This document shows, piece after piece, positions 13,334 to 22,600 of a stretch of DNA of 26,675 bases. The translations under genes were made by a program, and so were the position numbers. This stretch comes from Erythrobacter sp. CCH5-A1 (GTDB lineage Bacteria > Pseudomonadota > Alphaproteobacteria > Sphingomonadales > Sphingomonadaceae), in the NCBI RefSeq assembly GCF_001557115.1, contig NZ_LSKQ01000035.1, forward strand, positions 1 to 26,675. Direction: 5' to 3'. The notes under the pieces are model-generated. The model did no database searches. It was not told the DNA's origin and saw only the letters and a program-made list of their open reading frames with translations. How positions within the stretch are numbered: the stretch's first letter is position 1; every line of letters begins with the position of its first letter.

Positions 13334-14686
13334 TCAGAAAGTCGTGACCTCGACCTCGAGCTTGCGGAAGCCGTGGACGAAATTCGCCCGCACCCGCTCG
13401 ACATCGCCCGCGACATGCACGCGCATCCGGCGCTTGTGCATTTCTTCCAGCAGCACCCGCAGCTGCAGTTCCGCCAGCCGCGCGCCGACGCAGCGGTGGA
13501 TGCCGTAGCCGAAGGCCAAGTGCCGCCGCGCGTTCTCGCGGGTGATGTCGAGCCGGTCGGCGTCCTCGAACACTTCTTCATCACGGTTGGCGCTGATGTA
13601 CCACAGCACCACCTTGTCGCCCGCCTTGATGGTCTGGCCGAAGACTTCGGTATCTTCGGTGCAGGTGCGGCGCATATGGGCGAGCGGCACCTGCATGCGC
13701 AGGATTTCCTGCACCGCGTTGGGGATCAGATCGGGGTTTTCCTCGTAGAGCTTCCTCTGGTCAGGGAACTTGTCGAGCGCGTGGATGATCCCGCTCATGG
13801 TGTTGCGGGTGGTGTCGTTGCCGCCGACGATCAGCAGCACCAGATTGCCCATGAATTCCTCCGGGCTCATCTGGTTCATCGCGGGCGAGTGGATCATCAT
13901 CGAGATGAGATCATTGCCCGGCTCCTTGTCCATGGTGCGCTCGATCCACAGCGTCTGGAAATAGGCCGCCATTTCCTGGAGGATGCCCCAGCGCAGCTCG
14001 TCGAGCTCGCGGATCGCACCGAGTTCGGTATCACCCGACCAGTCGGACCAGAAGGTCAGCAGCCGGCGGTCTTCCCAGGGGAAGCCGAACAGGATCGCGA
14101 GCATGCCGGTGGTGAGCTCGATCGAGACCGTGTCCACCCAGTCGAACACCTCGCCGCGCGGCAGGCGGTCGAGCAGCTCGCCGGTGCGTGCACGGATTTC
14201 CGCCTCCATGTCGGTGACGGCCGACGGCGTGAACTTGGGCGCGACGGTGCGGCGCTGGCCGGTGTGCTGCGGACGGTCCATGGCGATGAACATCGGCAGC
14301 TGGCGCGGCTCGCGGCCCCATTCGGCCAGCTCCTCGGACGTGGGCGGCTGGAGAATCGTGATCCCGCCATGCTCGTAGCTCGACGAGAAGGTTTCGGGCA
14401 GGGCCTCGATGTGCTGGATCGCCTTGTGGCCGACCACCGCCCAATAGGGGCCGAACGGGCTTTCGGGGATGTAGTGGAGCTGCCCCGCCTTGCGCATCTC
14501 GGCAAAGATCGGCTGCCACTTGTCCTCGAAATAGATGTCCGAGCGGCTGACGTCCCACGGGTGGGTGTGCTGGAGGCGTTCCTCGGGATGCTTGGCGAAG
14601 TGGGCCTGAAGGGCATCGTAGGAGGAAGGCTCGCGCCGCACCTGCGGGCGCTGGATTCCGGGCGGGGTGGGGGCAATCGTGGCCAT
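13334..14686 (-). CDS. CYP153 family cytochrome P450 (alkane/fatty-acid terminal hydroxylase)
   Basis: 450 residues, soluble bacterial P450. CYP153 enzymes hydroxylate the terminal carbon of medium-chain alkanes, alkenes or fatty acids. The I-helix is LLIVGGNDTTRN (to 295), ExxR is EILR (327-330), and the haem loop FGYGIHRCVG carries C399. CYP153-specific stretches are ESPFGPYWAVVGH, MFIAMDRPQHTGQRR, LAHMRRTCTEDTEVFGQTIK and VLWYISANRDEE; from memory these agree closely with CYP153A, so the subfamily call is strong. GGGAG stands ahead of the ATG. CYP153 needs a ferredoxin and a ferredoxin reductase and is often in an operon with them. No ferredoxin is visible in this window; a reductase-like gene lies at 18357-19595. 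Confidence 0.92.
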   Translation of the reverse strand: MATIAPTPPGIQRPQVRREPSSYDALQAHFAKHPEERLQHTHPWDVSRSDIYFEDKWQPIFAEMRKAGQLHYIPESPFGPYWAVVGHKAIQHIEALPETFSSSYEHGGITILQPPTSEELAEWGREPRQLPMFIAMDRPQHTGQRRTVAPKFTPSAVTDMEAEIRARTGELLDRLPRGEVFDWVDTVSIELTTGMLAILFGFPWEDRRLLTFWSDWSGDTELGAIRELDELRWGILQEMAAYFQTLWIERTMDKEPGNDLISMMIHSPAMNQMSPEEFMGNLVLLIVGGNDTTRNTMSGIIHALDKFPDQRKLYEENPDLIPNAVQEILRMQVPLAHMRRTCTEDTEVFGQTIKAGDKVVLWYISANRDEEVFEDADRLDITRENARRHLAFGYGIHRCVGARLAELQLRVLLEEMHKRRMRVHVAGDVERVRANFVHGFRKLEVEVTTF

Positions 14687-14995
14687 GTCTGTCTCCCGTC
14701 GGGCGGCGCTTGTGGAGTGGGGCCGCTTCTTGAACGAGTCGCAGTCTGACGCAACTTACAGCAATGTCAATATGGGTTGCAATTCGGGACGGATTGGACG
14801 CTTTCCTACAAGCCGCCCGCCTGACATGATCGGCGGCATGAGAGACTTTCCCCCCTCGCCTGCCTTTTGCGCCGCGCGGCGCGGGAAGCCGCGCGCGGGG
14901 GGAGGATTTCCGCTTCTGGACAGTGTCTCTCGTGTCTCATGGTTCAGCCGCGCGCGGCGCTGGCTGAACGGCGAGGCGGCGACTCGGGGACAGGC
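14687..14995. other. gene-free stretch with palindromes between CYP153 and the ABC permease
   Basis: No convincing gene. Next to the P450 is its leader, with TTGACA on the minus strand at about 14765 and GCAAC/GTTGC arms 20 bp apart (14751-14780), a possible operator. Further on are two perfect GC palindromes, GCGCCGCGCGGCGC (14869-14882) and CCGCGCGCGG (14889-14898), a 7-bp direct repeat GTGTCTC, and the hairpin listed next. The plus-strand frame through here has no recognisable product. Confidence 0.4.
14942..14969 (-). terminator. possible terminator of the ABC exporter operon
   Basis: GTTCAGCC/GGCTGAAC is a perfect 8-bp stem with a 12-base GC-rich loop, 26 bases after the permease stop. 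There is no T-run, so it may only stabilise the 3' end. Confidence 0.4.
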
Positions 14996-16264
14996 TCAGG
15001 CGGCGGCGCGCAGGCCCTTTGCGTCCTTGGCACGGCGCTTGTCGCGTCCCGCCCCGCCCGACTTCATCACCCGCTTGCGGAACAGCAGCGATCCGGCCTT
15101 GACGATCCCCAGCACCGCCACCGCCTGCCAGGCGAGCGCGAGGGCGTGGGTCCACAGCATCGGCTCCATCGCCGCGCGCGCCAGCATCGCGAAGGGCGAA
15201 GACAGCGGGAAGGCGATCGCCGCCATCTCGAGCCCGGAGCCGGGCTGCTTGATGGTATAGGCGGCGAGGAAGAACACCATCAGCTGGAGCATGGTAACCG
15301 GCATCGACAGCGTCTGCACCTCGCGCACCGAGGTCGCCATCGAGCCGATCGTCAGGAACAGCGCGCCCAGCAGGAGATAGGCCATCGCGAAGTACAGCAC
15401 GCCGAGCACCACGAACAGCGGCCAGCCCACCGCGGGCGCGGGGAGGTTGGTGATGTCGAAGCCGGTGACCCGGGTGATGACGTCGCCCGCGCCGCCGAAC
15501 AGCGCGAAGCCAGCCAGGCCCCACACCGTGATCCCGACGAAGGAGACCGCCAGCATCGCGAAGAGCTTGCCCATGAACACCGCGTCCATCGGGATCGCGG
15601 CCGCGAGGATCTCGATGATCTTGTTGGCCTTTTCCTCGACGAGGTTGGACAGCACCATCCCGGCGAGCAGCATGGTGAGCAGGAACAGCAGCATCTGCGC
15701 GATCTGCGCGGTCTGGACGCGGGTTGTGCGCTCGTCGGCGGCGCTGATCGTTACGGGCAAGGCGCTGACCGGCGGGAAGGCGGCGGGCTCGGCGGCAAGC
15801 GCGTGACCGGCGATGAGGCTGACAGGGCCCTGCCAGCGCGCGATCTGGCCCTCGGTGCCGACCAGCCTGGGCGACTGCGGCGTGCCGGTAAGGATCGCGG
15901 CGTAGTTGCCCCGGCGCGCTTCCATGAAGGCGCGCGCATCGAAGGCGGGGTCCTTGGCGGCTTCGGGGACGGGCTGGAGCCTCGGCAGGGCGAAGGGCAG
16001 CTGCGGGGCGAGCCGCTCGCCCGCGGCGACCATCCTTGCGGTGTCCTCGGGCGACATGGCGACGCCGACCTCGTAGGAGACCGCGTCACGCTGGACCTCG
16101 CCGCCAATGCTCCCGGCCAACCCGCCGACGATCACCGGAAAGAGCGGCCCGAGCAGGAAGAACAGGAAGGCGCGGGAGAACAGCACCGCAACGAAATCGC
16201 GCCGGGCGATGACCCATGCGGCCTCGATGGCGGAGAGGCGGGGGCGGAGCGGCAGGTCGGTCAA
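14996..16264 (-). CDS. ABC-2 type exporter permease (NatB-like)
   Basis: 422 residues. One membrane segment near the N-terminus (FLFFLLGPLFPVIVGGL), a periplasmic domain of about 170 residues (including FDARAFMEARRGNYAAIL), then about five C-terminal segments (QMLLFLLTMLLAGMVLSNLV, FAMLAVSFVGITVWGLAGF, WPLFVVLGVLYFAMAYLLLG and others). The order is that of NatB/YhaP exporters of sodium or small molecules. NLVEEKANKIIEIL after the second segment is the coupling-helix motif of this family. I set the start at TTG (16262-16264): its TTGA overlaps the stop of the ATPase gene, GAGGGAG lies 7 bases upstream, and homology begins at once. The frame is open further upstream but inside the ATPase gene. 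Confidence 0.85.
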   Translation of the reverse strand: MTDLPLRPRLSAIEAAWVIARRDFVAVLFSRAFLFFLLGPLFPVIVGGLAGSIGGEVQRDAVSYEVGVAMSPEDTARMVAAGERLAPQLPFALPRLQPVPEAAKDPAFDARAFMEARRGNYAAILTGTPQSPRLVGTEGQIARWQGPVSLIAGHALAAEPAAFPPVSALPVTISAADERTTRVQTAQIAQMLLFLLTMLLAGMVLSNLVEEKANKIIEILAAAIPMDAVFMGKLFAMLAVSFVGITVWGLAGFALFGGAGDVITRVTGFDITNLPAPAVGWPLFVVLGVLYFAMAYLLLGALFLTIGSMATSVREVQTLSMPVTMLQLMVFFLAAYTIKQPGSGLEMAAIAFPLSSPFAMLARAAMEPMLWTHALALAWQAVAVLGIVKAGSLLFRKRVMKSGGAGRDKRRAKDAKGLRAAA

Positions 16265-17271
16265 GCTTCGGCTCCCTCGCTGTCGGCTTGCAGGGCGCGC
16301 GCAGCGGCCTCGCCGGCGATCGCGACGAAGGCATCGTGCAGCCCGGCGCGCTCGATCGAGAGCGAGAGGATTCCCGCCTCGCCTTCGATCAGCTGTTTCA
16401 GCAGCAGCTCGATCCCGCTTTCGGGGAGCGGGAAGTGGAAGAAATCGCCATTGCGGCGGGTCTCGGCCGGGAGGGCGGAAAGCCACGCGCCTTCGCGGGC
16501 ACGGGTCTCGAGCCGGACCTGCGCCGGGATGCGGTCACGCGCCGCCTCGACCGAGCCGGCATAGGGCACCTTGCCCCCGGCGATGATCGCGACGCCCTCG
16601 CACAGGCGCTCGGCATGGTGGATGACGTGGGTGGAGAAGATCACGGTGACGCCGTCGTCCGCCAGCGCGCGGATCATCGTCTCAAGCTTGCCCTGGTTGA
16701 TCGCGTCGAGCCCCGAGAAGGGCTCGTCGAGCACCACCAGCCGCGGCTCGTGGACCAGCGTGCCGAGCAGCTGGACGGTCTGCGCCATGCCCTTGGAGAG
16801 CTGGCGGATCTGACGGTCGGCGGCGTGGGTGAGGCCGTGGCGTTCGAGCAGGTCGACAGCGCGCTTGCGGCCCTCCTTCAGGGGCAGGCCCCGCAGCGCG
16901 CCCATGAAGGCGATCGCCTCGATGCACTTCATCGAGGGGTAGAGCCCACGCTCTTCGGGGAGGTAGCCGATCAGCCGGCCGATATCGTGCGGCCGGTCAT
17001 GCCCGAACACGCGGCGCACGCCCTCGTCCGGATCGATGATGCCAAGCAGCATGCGGAGCGTCGTGGTCTTGCCCGCGCCGTTGGGGCCGAGGATGCCGTA
17101 GATCGCGCCTTCGGGCACCGAGATGTCGATCCCGTCGACCGCGCGCGTGCCGTCAAAGCTCTTGACCAGCCCGCGGGCCTCGATGGCGAGCGGCCGCCCG
17201 TCGGCGGGAAGTGCCGTCGAGCCATTGCCGTGATTGCCCGCTGCTGTGTGATCGCTTACCGCCATGTCCAT
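16261..17271 (-). CDS. ABC transporter ATP-binding protein (NatA-like)
   Basis: 336 residues. Walker A is GPNGAGKTT (62-70), the signature is LSKGMAQ (158-164, the K-G-M variant seen in NatA-type exporters), Walker B is LVVLDEP (178-184), and the switch histidine is in IFSTHVIHHAE. After about residue 255 comes a DUF4162-type C-terminal region. It powers the permease encoded by the overlapping downstream gene. The substrate is unknown; the NatAB group handles sodium, lipid-like or antibiotic compounds. ATG at 17271 or the one two codons later could be used. The gene is divergent from queG with a 46-bp gap, so their promoters must overlap. Confidence 0.92.
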   Translation of the reverse strand: MDMAVSDHTAAGNHGNGSTALPADGRPLAIEARGLVKSFDGTRAVDGIDISVPEGAIYGILGPNGAGKTTTLRMLLGIIDPDEGVRRVFGHDRPHDIGRLIGYLPEERGLYPSMKCIEAIAFMGALRGLPLKEGRKRAVDLLERHGLTHAADRQIRQLSKGMAQTVQLLGTLVHEPRLVVLDEPFSGLDAINQGKLETMIRALADDGVTVIFSTHVIHHAERLCEGVAIIAGGKVPYAGSVEAARDRIPAQVRLETRAREGAWLSALPAETRRNGDFFHFPLPESGIELLLKQLIEGEAGILSLSIERAGLHDAFVAIAGEAAARALQADSEGAEA

Positions 17272-17317
17272 GGGATACGCGGTTAGCGGACAGGATTAAA
17301 CGGAGCCCTTGCCGATT

Positions 17318-18364
17318 ATGGTTAACAGCGCCGCAACCCTGTCGGAGGCAATCGCTGAGCGGGCGCGTGGCCACGGCTTCGCGGTGTGCGGGTTCGCCAG
17401 CGCCCGCGAGGACCCGCTGCGCGCGGAACGGCTCGAAGAGTGGCTCGGCGAAGGGCACCACGGGTCGATGGAATGGATGGCCGCGCGGCTTGAGCACCGC
17501 CGCTCGCCGCAGGGGCTGTGGCCCGAAGCGCGCAGCGTGATCGCGCTCGGCATGAGCTACGCCCCCGGACATGATCCGTTGGCGCTGGAGGGCTCGGACA
17601 GCCACGCGCGCATCTCGGTCTATGCCCAAGGCAAGGACTATCACGATGTGGTGAAGAAGCGCCTCAAGGCGCTCGCCCGCTGGCTGGTGGAGACGGTGCC
17701 CGGGGCGCAGGTGAAGGTCTTCGTCGACACCGCCCCGGTGATGGAGAAGCCCTTGGGCGAGGCGGCGGGGATCGGATGGCAGGGCAAGCACACCAACCTC
17801 GTCAGCCCCACCCACGGGAGCTGGCTGTTCCTCGGCGCGATCTACACCACGCTGGACCTGGCACCTGCAGAGCCGCACCGCGACCAGTGCGGCAGCTGCC
17901 GCGCCTGCCTCGACGCCTGCCCGACCGACGCCTTTCCCGCGCCCTACAAGCTCGACGCGCGGCGCTGCATTTCCTACCTCACCATCGAGCACAAGGGGCC
18001 GATCCCGGAAGAATTGCGCGAGGCGCTGGGTAACCGCATCTACGGCTGCGACGATTGCCTTGCGGTGTGCCCATGGAACAAGTTCGCCTCCGCGGCGCAG
18101 GCTATCGCCGAGTTCCTCCCCCGCGCCGAACTGGTCGCCCCGCGCCTCGGCGAGCTGCTGGCACTGGACGATGCGGGGTTCCGGGCGCTGTTCAGCGGCT
18201 CGCCGATCAAGCGCATCGGGCGCGACCGGTTCGTGAGAAACTGCCTCTATGCGGCGGGCAACAGCGGGAACGCGGCGCTGGCGGGGCAGGTCGACGCGCT
18301 TACTTGCGACCCCGACCCGGTGGTGGCCGAGGCGGCGGAATGGGCGCTCGCCCGCCTCAGATGA
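17318..18364 (+). CDS. queG: epoxyqueuosine reductase
   Basis: 348 residues. QueG carries out the last step of queuosine synthesis, reducing epoxyqueuosine in the wobble position of tRNAs for Asp, Asn, His and Tyr, using cobalamin and two [4Fe-4S] clusters. The cluster motifs are [12 protein letters not shown] and [13 protein letters not shown], and the catalytic aspartate lies in [11 protein letters not shown]. The C-terminal helical repeat ([15 protein letters not shown]) is the family's HEAT-like tail. GGAG is 12 bases before this ATG; a TTG three codons upstream is only 3 bases from it and is the alternative. It converges on the flavoprotein gene with an 8-base overlap of coding ends. Confidence 0.94.
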   Translation: MVNSAATLSEAIAERARGHGFAVCGFASAREDPLRAERLEEWLGEGHHGSMEWMAARLEHRRSPQGLWPEARSVIALGMSYAPGHDPLALEGSDSHARISVYAQGKDYHDVVKKRLKALARWLVETVPGAQVKVFVDTAPVMEKPLGEAAGIGWQGKHTNLVSPTHGSWLFLGAIYTTLDLAPAEPHRDQCGSCRACLDACPTDAFPAPYKLDARRCISYLTIEHKGPIPEELREALGNRIYGCDDCLAVCPWNKFASAAQAIAEFLPRAELVAPRLGELLALDDAGFRALFSGSPIKRIGRDRFVRNCLYAAGNSGNAALAGQVDALTCDPDPVVAEAAEWALARLR

Positions 18365-19595
18365 AGTCCTTCAGCGCCACCTCGGGGTCCGCCAGCAGCG
18401 CGGGGCCGATCCTGCCGCAGCCGCTCTCGAGCAGCTTCCTTGCCTGCACATAGTCCTTCATCGTCCCCACGCAGTCGAAGGCGATCGGCACGCCCGCCTT
18501 CAGATAGACCACGGTGAACTTGCGGCTCTCGGGATCGCCGCGCAGCACCGTCTGGTCGTAGCCGAGGCTAAGCCCCGCAGTCTGGAGCTTGAGGTCATAC
18601 TGGTTCGACCAGAACCACGGCAGCGCGTGATAGGGCTCCTTCTCGCCCATGATCGCGCGGGCGACGGTGTTCGCCATGTCATGCGCGTTCTGCACCGATT
18701 CGAGCCGGATCACCGCATTTCCGGCAAAGGGGTTGGCGTGCGCGGCGCAGTCGCCGATGGCGTAGACATCGTCCAATGTCGTGCGGCAGCAGAAGTCGAC
18801 ATCGACGCCATTGCTGCCCGCCGCCCCCGCCGCGATCAGCGGGGCCACGGCAGGCACGATCCCGATGCCGACCACCACCATGTCGCAAGGCACCTCCTCG
18901 CCGGTGTCGAGCCGCACGCCAGTGACGCGGTCCTCGCCCAGCACCGAATGGACCCCGGTCGAGAGGCGGATGTCGACGCCCTGGCGGCGGTGCTCCTCGG
19001 CGTAGAAGGTCGAAAGCTCCTCGCCCGCCACCCGCGCCAGCAGGCGGGGGAGCATCTCGACCAGCGTGACCTCGCAGCCGAGCTTGCGCAGCACGGCGGC
19101 GGCTTCCAGCCCGATATAGCCCCCACCGATCACCACCGCGCGCTTCGCGCCTTCACTCAGCGCCTGCATCATCGCATCGGCATCGCGCTTGTCGCGCACG
19201 TAGAACACCTGAGGCAGCACTGCGCCCGGCACCGGCAGGCGGCGCGGATCGCCGCCGCCCGACCAGATCAGCTTGCGATAGGTGACCTGCCCGCCATCGG
19301 ACAGCGTCAGGCTGTGCCGCACCGGATCGATCGCCATCACCGCCGCGCCGAGCCTGAGGCCGATATCCTTCTCAGCCCAGAATTTCTCGGGCCGGATCAT
19401 GATCCGCTCGAAGCCCTTGTCGCCCGCGAGATATTCCTTCGAGAGCGGCGGGCGCTCGTAGGGCGGAGCATCGTCGCGGCCGATCATCAGGATCGAACCC
19501 TCGTGCCCGTGCTGGCGCAAGGCGATCGCCGCCTGCGCGCCGCCGTGTCCGGTGCCGACGATCACGACGTCTGCGTGGCTTTGGTTCGATGTCAT
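18357..19595 (-). CDS. FAD-dependent NAD(P)H:ferredoxin reductase-like flavoprotein
   Basis: 412 residues. The FAD-binding loop is [17 protein letters not shown] (GxGxxG at 14-19), the NAD(P)H loop is [13 protein letters not shown] (157-162), and YAIGDCAAH closes the FAD site. The opening [13 protein letters not shown] and the C-terminal [13 protein letters not shown] are marks of putidaredoxin/rubredoxin-reductase-type proteins that feed electrons to ferredoxins of P450s and dioxygenases. It is a candidate donor chain for the CYP153 in this window (inference from type, not adjacency). I start at [10 protein letters not shown]; the open frame to 19643 runs through the inverted repeat described next. 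GGAGGGG, 12 bases upstream, is the probable ribosome site. Confidence 0.88.
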   Translation of the reverse strand: MTSNQSHADVVIVGTGHGGAQAAIALRQHGHEGSILMIGRDDAPPYERPPLSKEYLAGDKGFERIMIRPEKFWAEKDIGLRLGAAVMAIDPVRHSLTLSDGGQVTYRKLIWSGGGDPRRLPVPGAVLPQVFYVRDKRDADAMMQALSEGAKRAVVIGGGYIGLEAAAVLRKLGCEVTLVEMLPRLLARVAGEELSTFYAEEHRRQGVDIRLSTGVHSVLGEDRVTGVRLDTGEEVPCDMVVVGIGIVPAVAPLIAAGAAGSNGVDVDFCCRTTLDDVYAIGDCAAHANPFAGNAVIRLESVQNAHDMANTVARAIMGEKEPYHALPWFWSNQYDLKLQTAGLSLGYDQTVLRGDPESRKFTVVYLKAGVPIAFDCVGTMKDYVQARKLLESGCGRIGPALLADPEVALKDFI

Positions 19596-19608
19596 TGTCT
19601 GCCTATGC

Positions 19609-19655
19609 CCCTCCGGCGATCTGCGGCCCTTGATGTGGCGCAATTTGCCGGAGGG
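19609..19655 (-). promoter_or_regulatory. inverted repeat that can pair with the reductase ribosome site
   Basis: CCCTCCGGC (19609-19617) and GCCGGAGGG (19647-19655) are perfect 9-bp arms 29 bp apart, between the glutamate dehydrogenase stop and the reductase start. In a minus-strand transcript the second arm contains GGAGGGG, the reductase's ribosome site, so the stem would hide it. It could instead be a protein-binding site. Confidence 0.45.
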
Positions 19656-19682
19656 TCAAGTTAGCGGTTTGGCGGTGGGGCC

Positions 19683-22600
19683 TCACCGCTCGAGCAGGTT
19701 CCGCGCCTGCGCCGCGATCTGCGCCAGCATCGCCGCGCCCACCGGCGGGCGGGCCTGCGCGCGGGCGACGAGCTTGCGGAACTGGGCAACGCCCTGGGCA
19801 TTGCGCTCGGTCCACTCGGCCACCGCCGCGCGCGGGTCGGCCGCGCTGCCCTTGCCCTTGATCAGGCGGCGCAGGAACTCGATCCGCATCTGCTGGAAAT
19901 CGCGCGCGAGGCCCGAGATCAGCAGCCGCTCCCACACGTCCGACGGGCTCATATGCGCCGCCGTGCCCTGCGCCCAGTCGAGGCCCAATGCGGTGCCGAT
20001 GTCGGTGAAGGCGTGGGTCAGCAGCAGCGGCTCGATCCCGCCGCTGCGCGATCCTTGCGCGAGGCCCACCGCCCCGTCGAAATCGAACATCCCCGCGACC
20101 CGCCCCGCCAGTCCCTCGGGCGCGCCGATGCCGACGAAGCCGTCGCGCAGCGCCTTCGAGCGCGCGCGCGGTTCCTCGGTCAGCAGCTCCTCGCGGCCCG
20201 CCACCAGCGCGGTCACGCCCTCGGCGAGGGCATCGATCATCGCACCGGCGGCGACCTTGCCCGATGCGGTGCGCAGCACGTCGCTCATGAGGTTGCCGAC
20301 CGCCGCGGCAAGTCGGTCGAACAGCGCAAGGCGCGCGGTCTCGGGCATTTCGGCGCTTTCGAGATCGCGCCACAATGCTTCGAGGCCGAACAGGCGCTCG
20401 GTCACCACGAAGGCCGCCGCGACCTCGGCAAGGCCGACGCCTTCTTCTTCTGCGAGTTCAAACGGATGAACCATGCCCAGCCGGTTGACGATGCGGTTGG
20501 AGAGGCTCGTCGCGATCATCTCGCGCCGCAGGCGGTGGCCCTTGATCTCGGCCGCGAAGGTCTTGCGCATTGCCGCCGGGAAGCGCGCGAGCAGCAGGGG
20601 TTCGAGCACCGGATCATCGGGCAGATCGCTCGCCTCGATCGCGGCTTGCAAGGCGAGCTTGCCCGAGGACAGCAGCACCGCGAGCTCGGGGCGGGTGAGG
20701 CCGTAGCCATCGGCGGCGCGGCGGGTCAGCGCCTCGCCGTCGGCGAGCCCCTCGGTGCGGCGGTCGAAATCGCCGATGTCCTCAAGCCGCTCGATCAGGC
20801 GCACATAGGCGGGGATCGCCCCGGCCCCGCCGCTCTCGGCAATCGAGAGCGCGAGCGCCTGCAAGCGGTTGTCCTCGAGCACCAGCGCGGCGACATCGTC
20901 GGTCATCGCGGCGAGCAGCGTGTTGCGCTTCTTTTCGGTGAGCTTGCCGCTCTTGGTCGCCGCGGCCAGCGCGATCTTGATGTTGACCTCGTTGTCCGAG
21001 CAGTCGACCCCGGCGGAATTGTCGATGAAGTCGGTGTTGATGCGGCCGCCCGCAAGCGAGAAGGCGATGCGCCCCGCCTGCGTGACGCCGAGGTTCGCGC
21101 CCTCGCCGATCACGCGGGCGCGGATCTCGGTGGCGTCCACGCGCAAGCCGTCATTGGCCGGATCGCCGACCTGAATGTGGCTTTCCTGCGGGGCCTTAAC
21201 ATAGGTCCCGATCCCGCCGAACCACAGGAGGTCGACCGGCGCCTTGAGGATCGCCGAGATCAGCGCCTCGGGCTCGATCTCCTTGGCATCGATCCCCAGC
21301 ACCTCGCGCGCCTGCTTCGCAAGCTTGATCGTCTTGGCCGAGCGCGGGAAGACACCGCCGCCCTTGGAAATCAGCTTCTTGTCGTAATCGTCCCAGCTCG
21401 AACGCGGCAGCGCGAACATGCGGGCGCGCTCCTTCCAGCTGACAAGCGGATCGGGCGCAGGGTCGATGAAGATGTGGCGGTGATCGAAGGCGGCGACCAG
21501 CTTCAGCGCCTTGGAGAGCAGCATCCCGTTGCCGAACACGTCGCCCGACATGTCGCCGCAGCCCGCGACGCGCACGCTCTGGGTCTGCACGTCGATCCCC
21601 ATCTCGCGGAAGTGGCGCTGGACGCTCACCCACGCGCCGCGCGCGGTGATGCCCATCGCCTTGTGGTCGTAGCCATTCGAGCCGCCGCTGGCGAAGGCAT
21701 CGTCGAGCCAGAAGTCGCGGCTCTGCGCGATCCCGTTGGCGATGTCGGAGAAGGTCGCGGTGCCCTTGTCGGCGGCGACCACGAAATAGGGATCCTCGCC
21801 GTCGTGGACCTCGACGCATTGCGGATGCACCACGCGCCCGCCGGTGATGTTGTCGGTGACCGAAAGCAGCGTGCGGATGAAGATTTCATAGGCCGCGCGG
21901 CCCTCTGCCGCCCAGCCCTCGCGGTCGATCGCGGGGCTGGGGAGCTGCTTGGGATAGAACCCGCCCTTGGCGCCCGTGGGCACGATCACCGCGTTCTTGA
22001 CCCGCTGGGCTTTCATCAGGCCGAGGATCTCGGTGCGGAAGTCGTCGCGCCGGTCGGACCACCTCAGCCCTCCGCGCGCAACCGCGCCCGCGCGCAGGTG
22101 GATGCCCTCGACCCGGGGGCTGTAGACGAAGATCTCGCGCCACGGCAGCGGCTTGGGCAGGCCCGGGACCTTGGCGGATTCGAGCTTGAACGCCAGCGCC
22201 TCTGCGGCAGCGGGGGCGAAGGCGTTGGTGCGCAGCACCGCGTCGATCACCGCGCGGTAGAGCCGCAGCAGCCGGTCGTCGTTAATTGCTGTGACCTTGG
22301 CGAGGCCGCGGGTGAAGGACGCCTGCGCGGCGGCCATCGCCTCCTCGCGGTTGCCATCGAAGGCCGGGTTGTGGCGCGCCTCGAACAGGTCGATCATGGC
22401 GCGGGTCACCTGCGGCGCGGCCACTAGCGCGTCGACCACGGTGTAGATGGTGTAGGCGAGCCCCGTCTGACGCAGGTAGCGATAGACCGCGCGCAGCCAG
22501 TTCGCCTCGCGCGGGGAGAGGCCGGCGGCCGGCACCAGGCGGTTGAAGGGATCGTCCTCCGCCGCGCCGTTGAGCACGTCGGCGAGCGCCGCCTCGATCG

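Noticed and set aside
13274..16564. Long plus-strand open frames opposite CYP153 and the ABC permease
   Set aside because: Their composition is typical of antisense frames in GC-rich DNA, while the minus-strand products are unmistakable.
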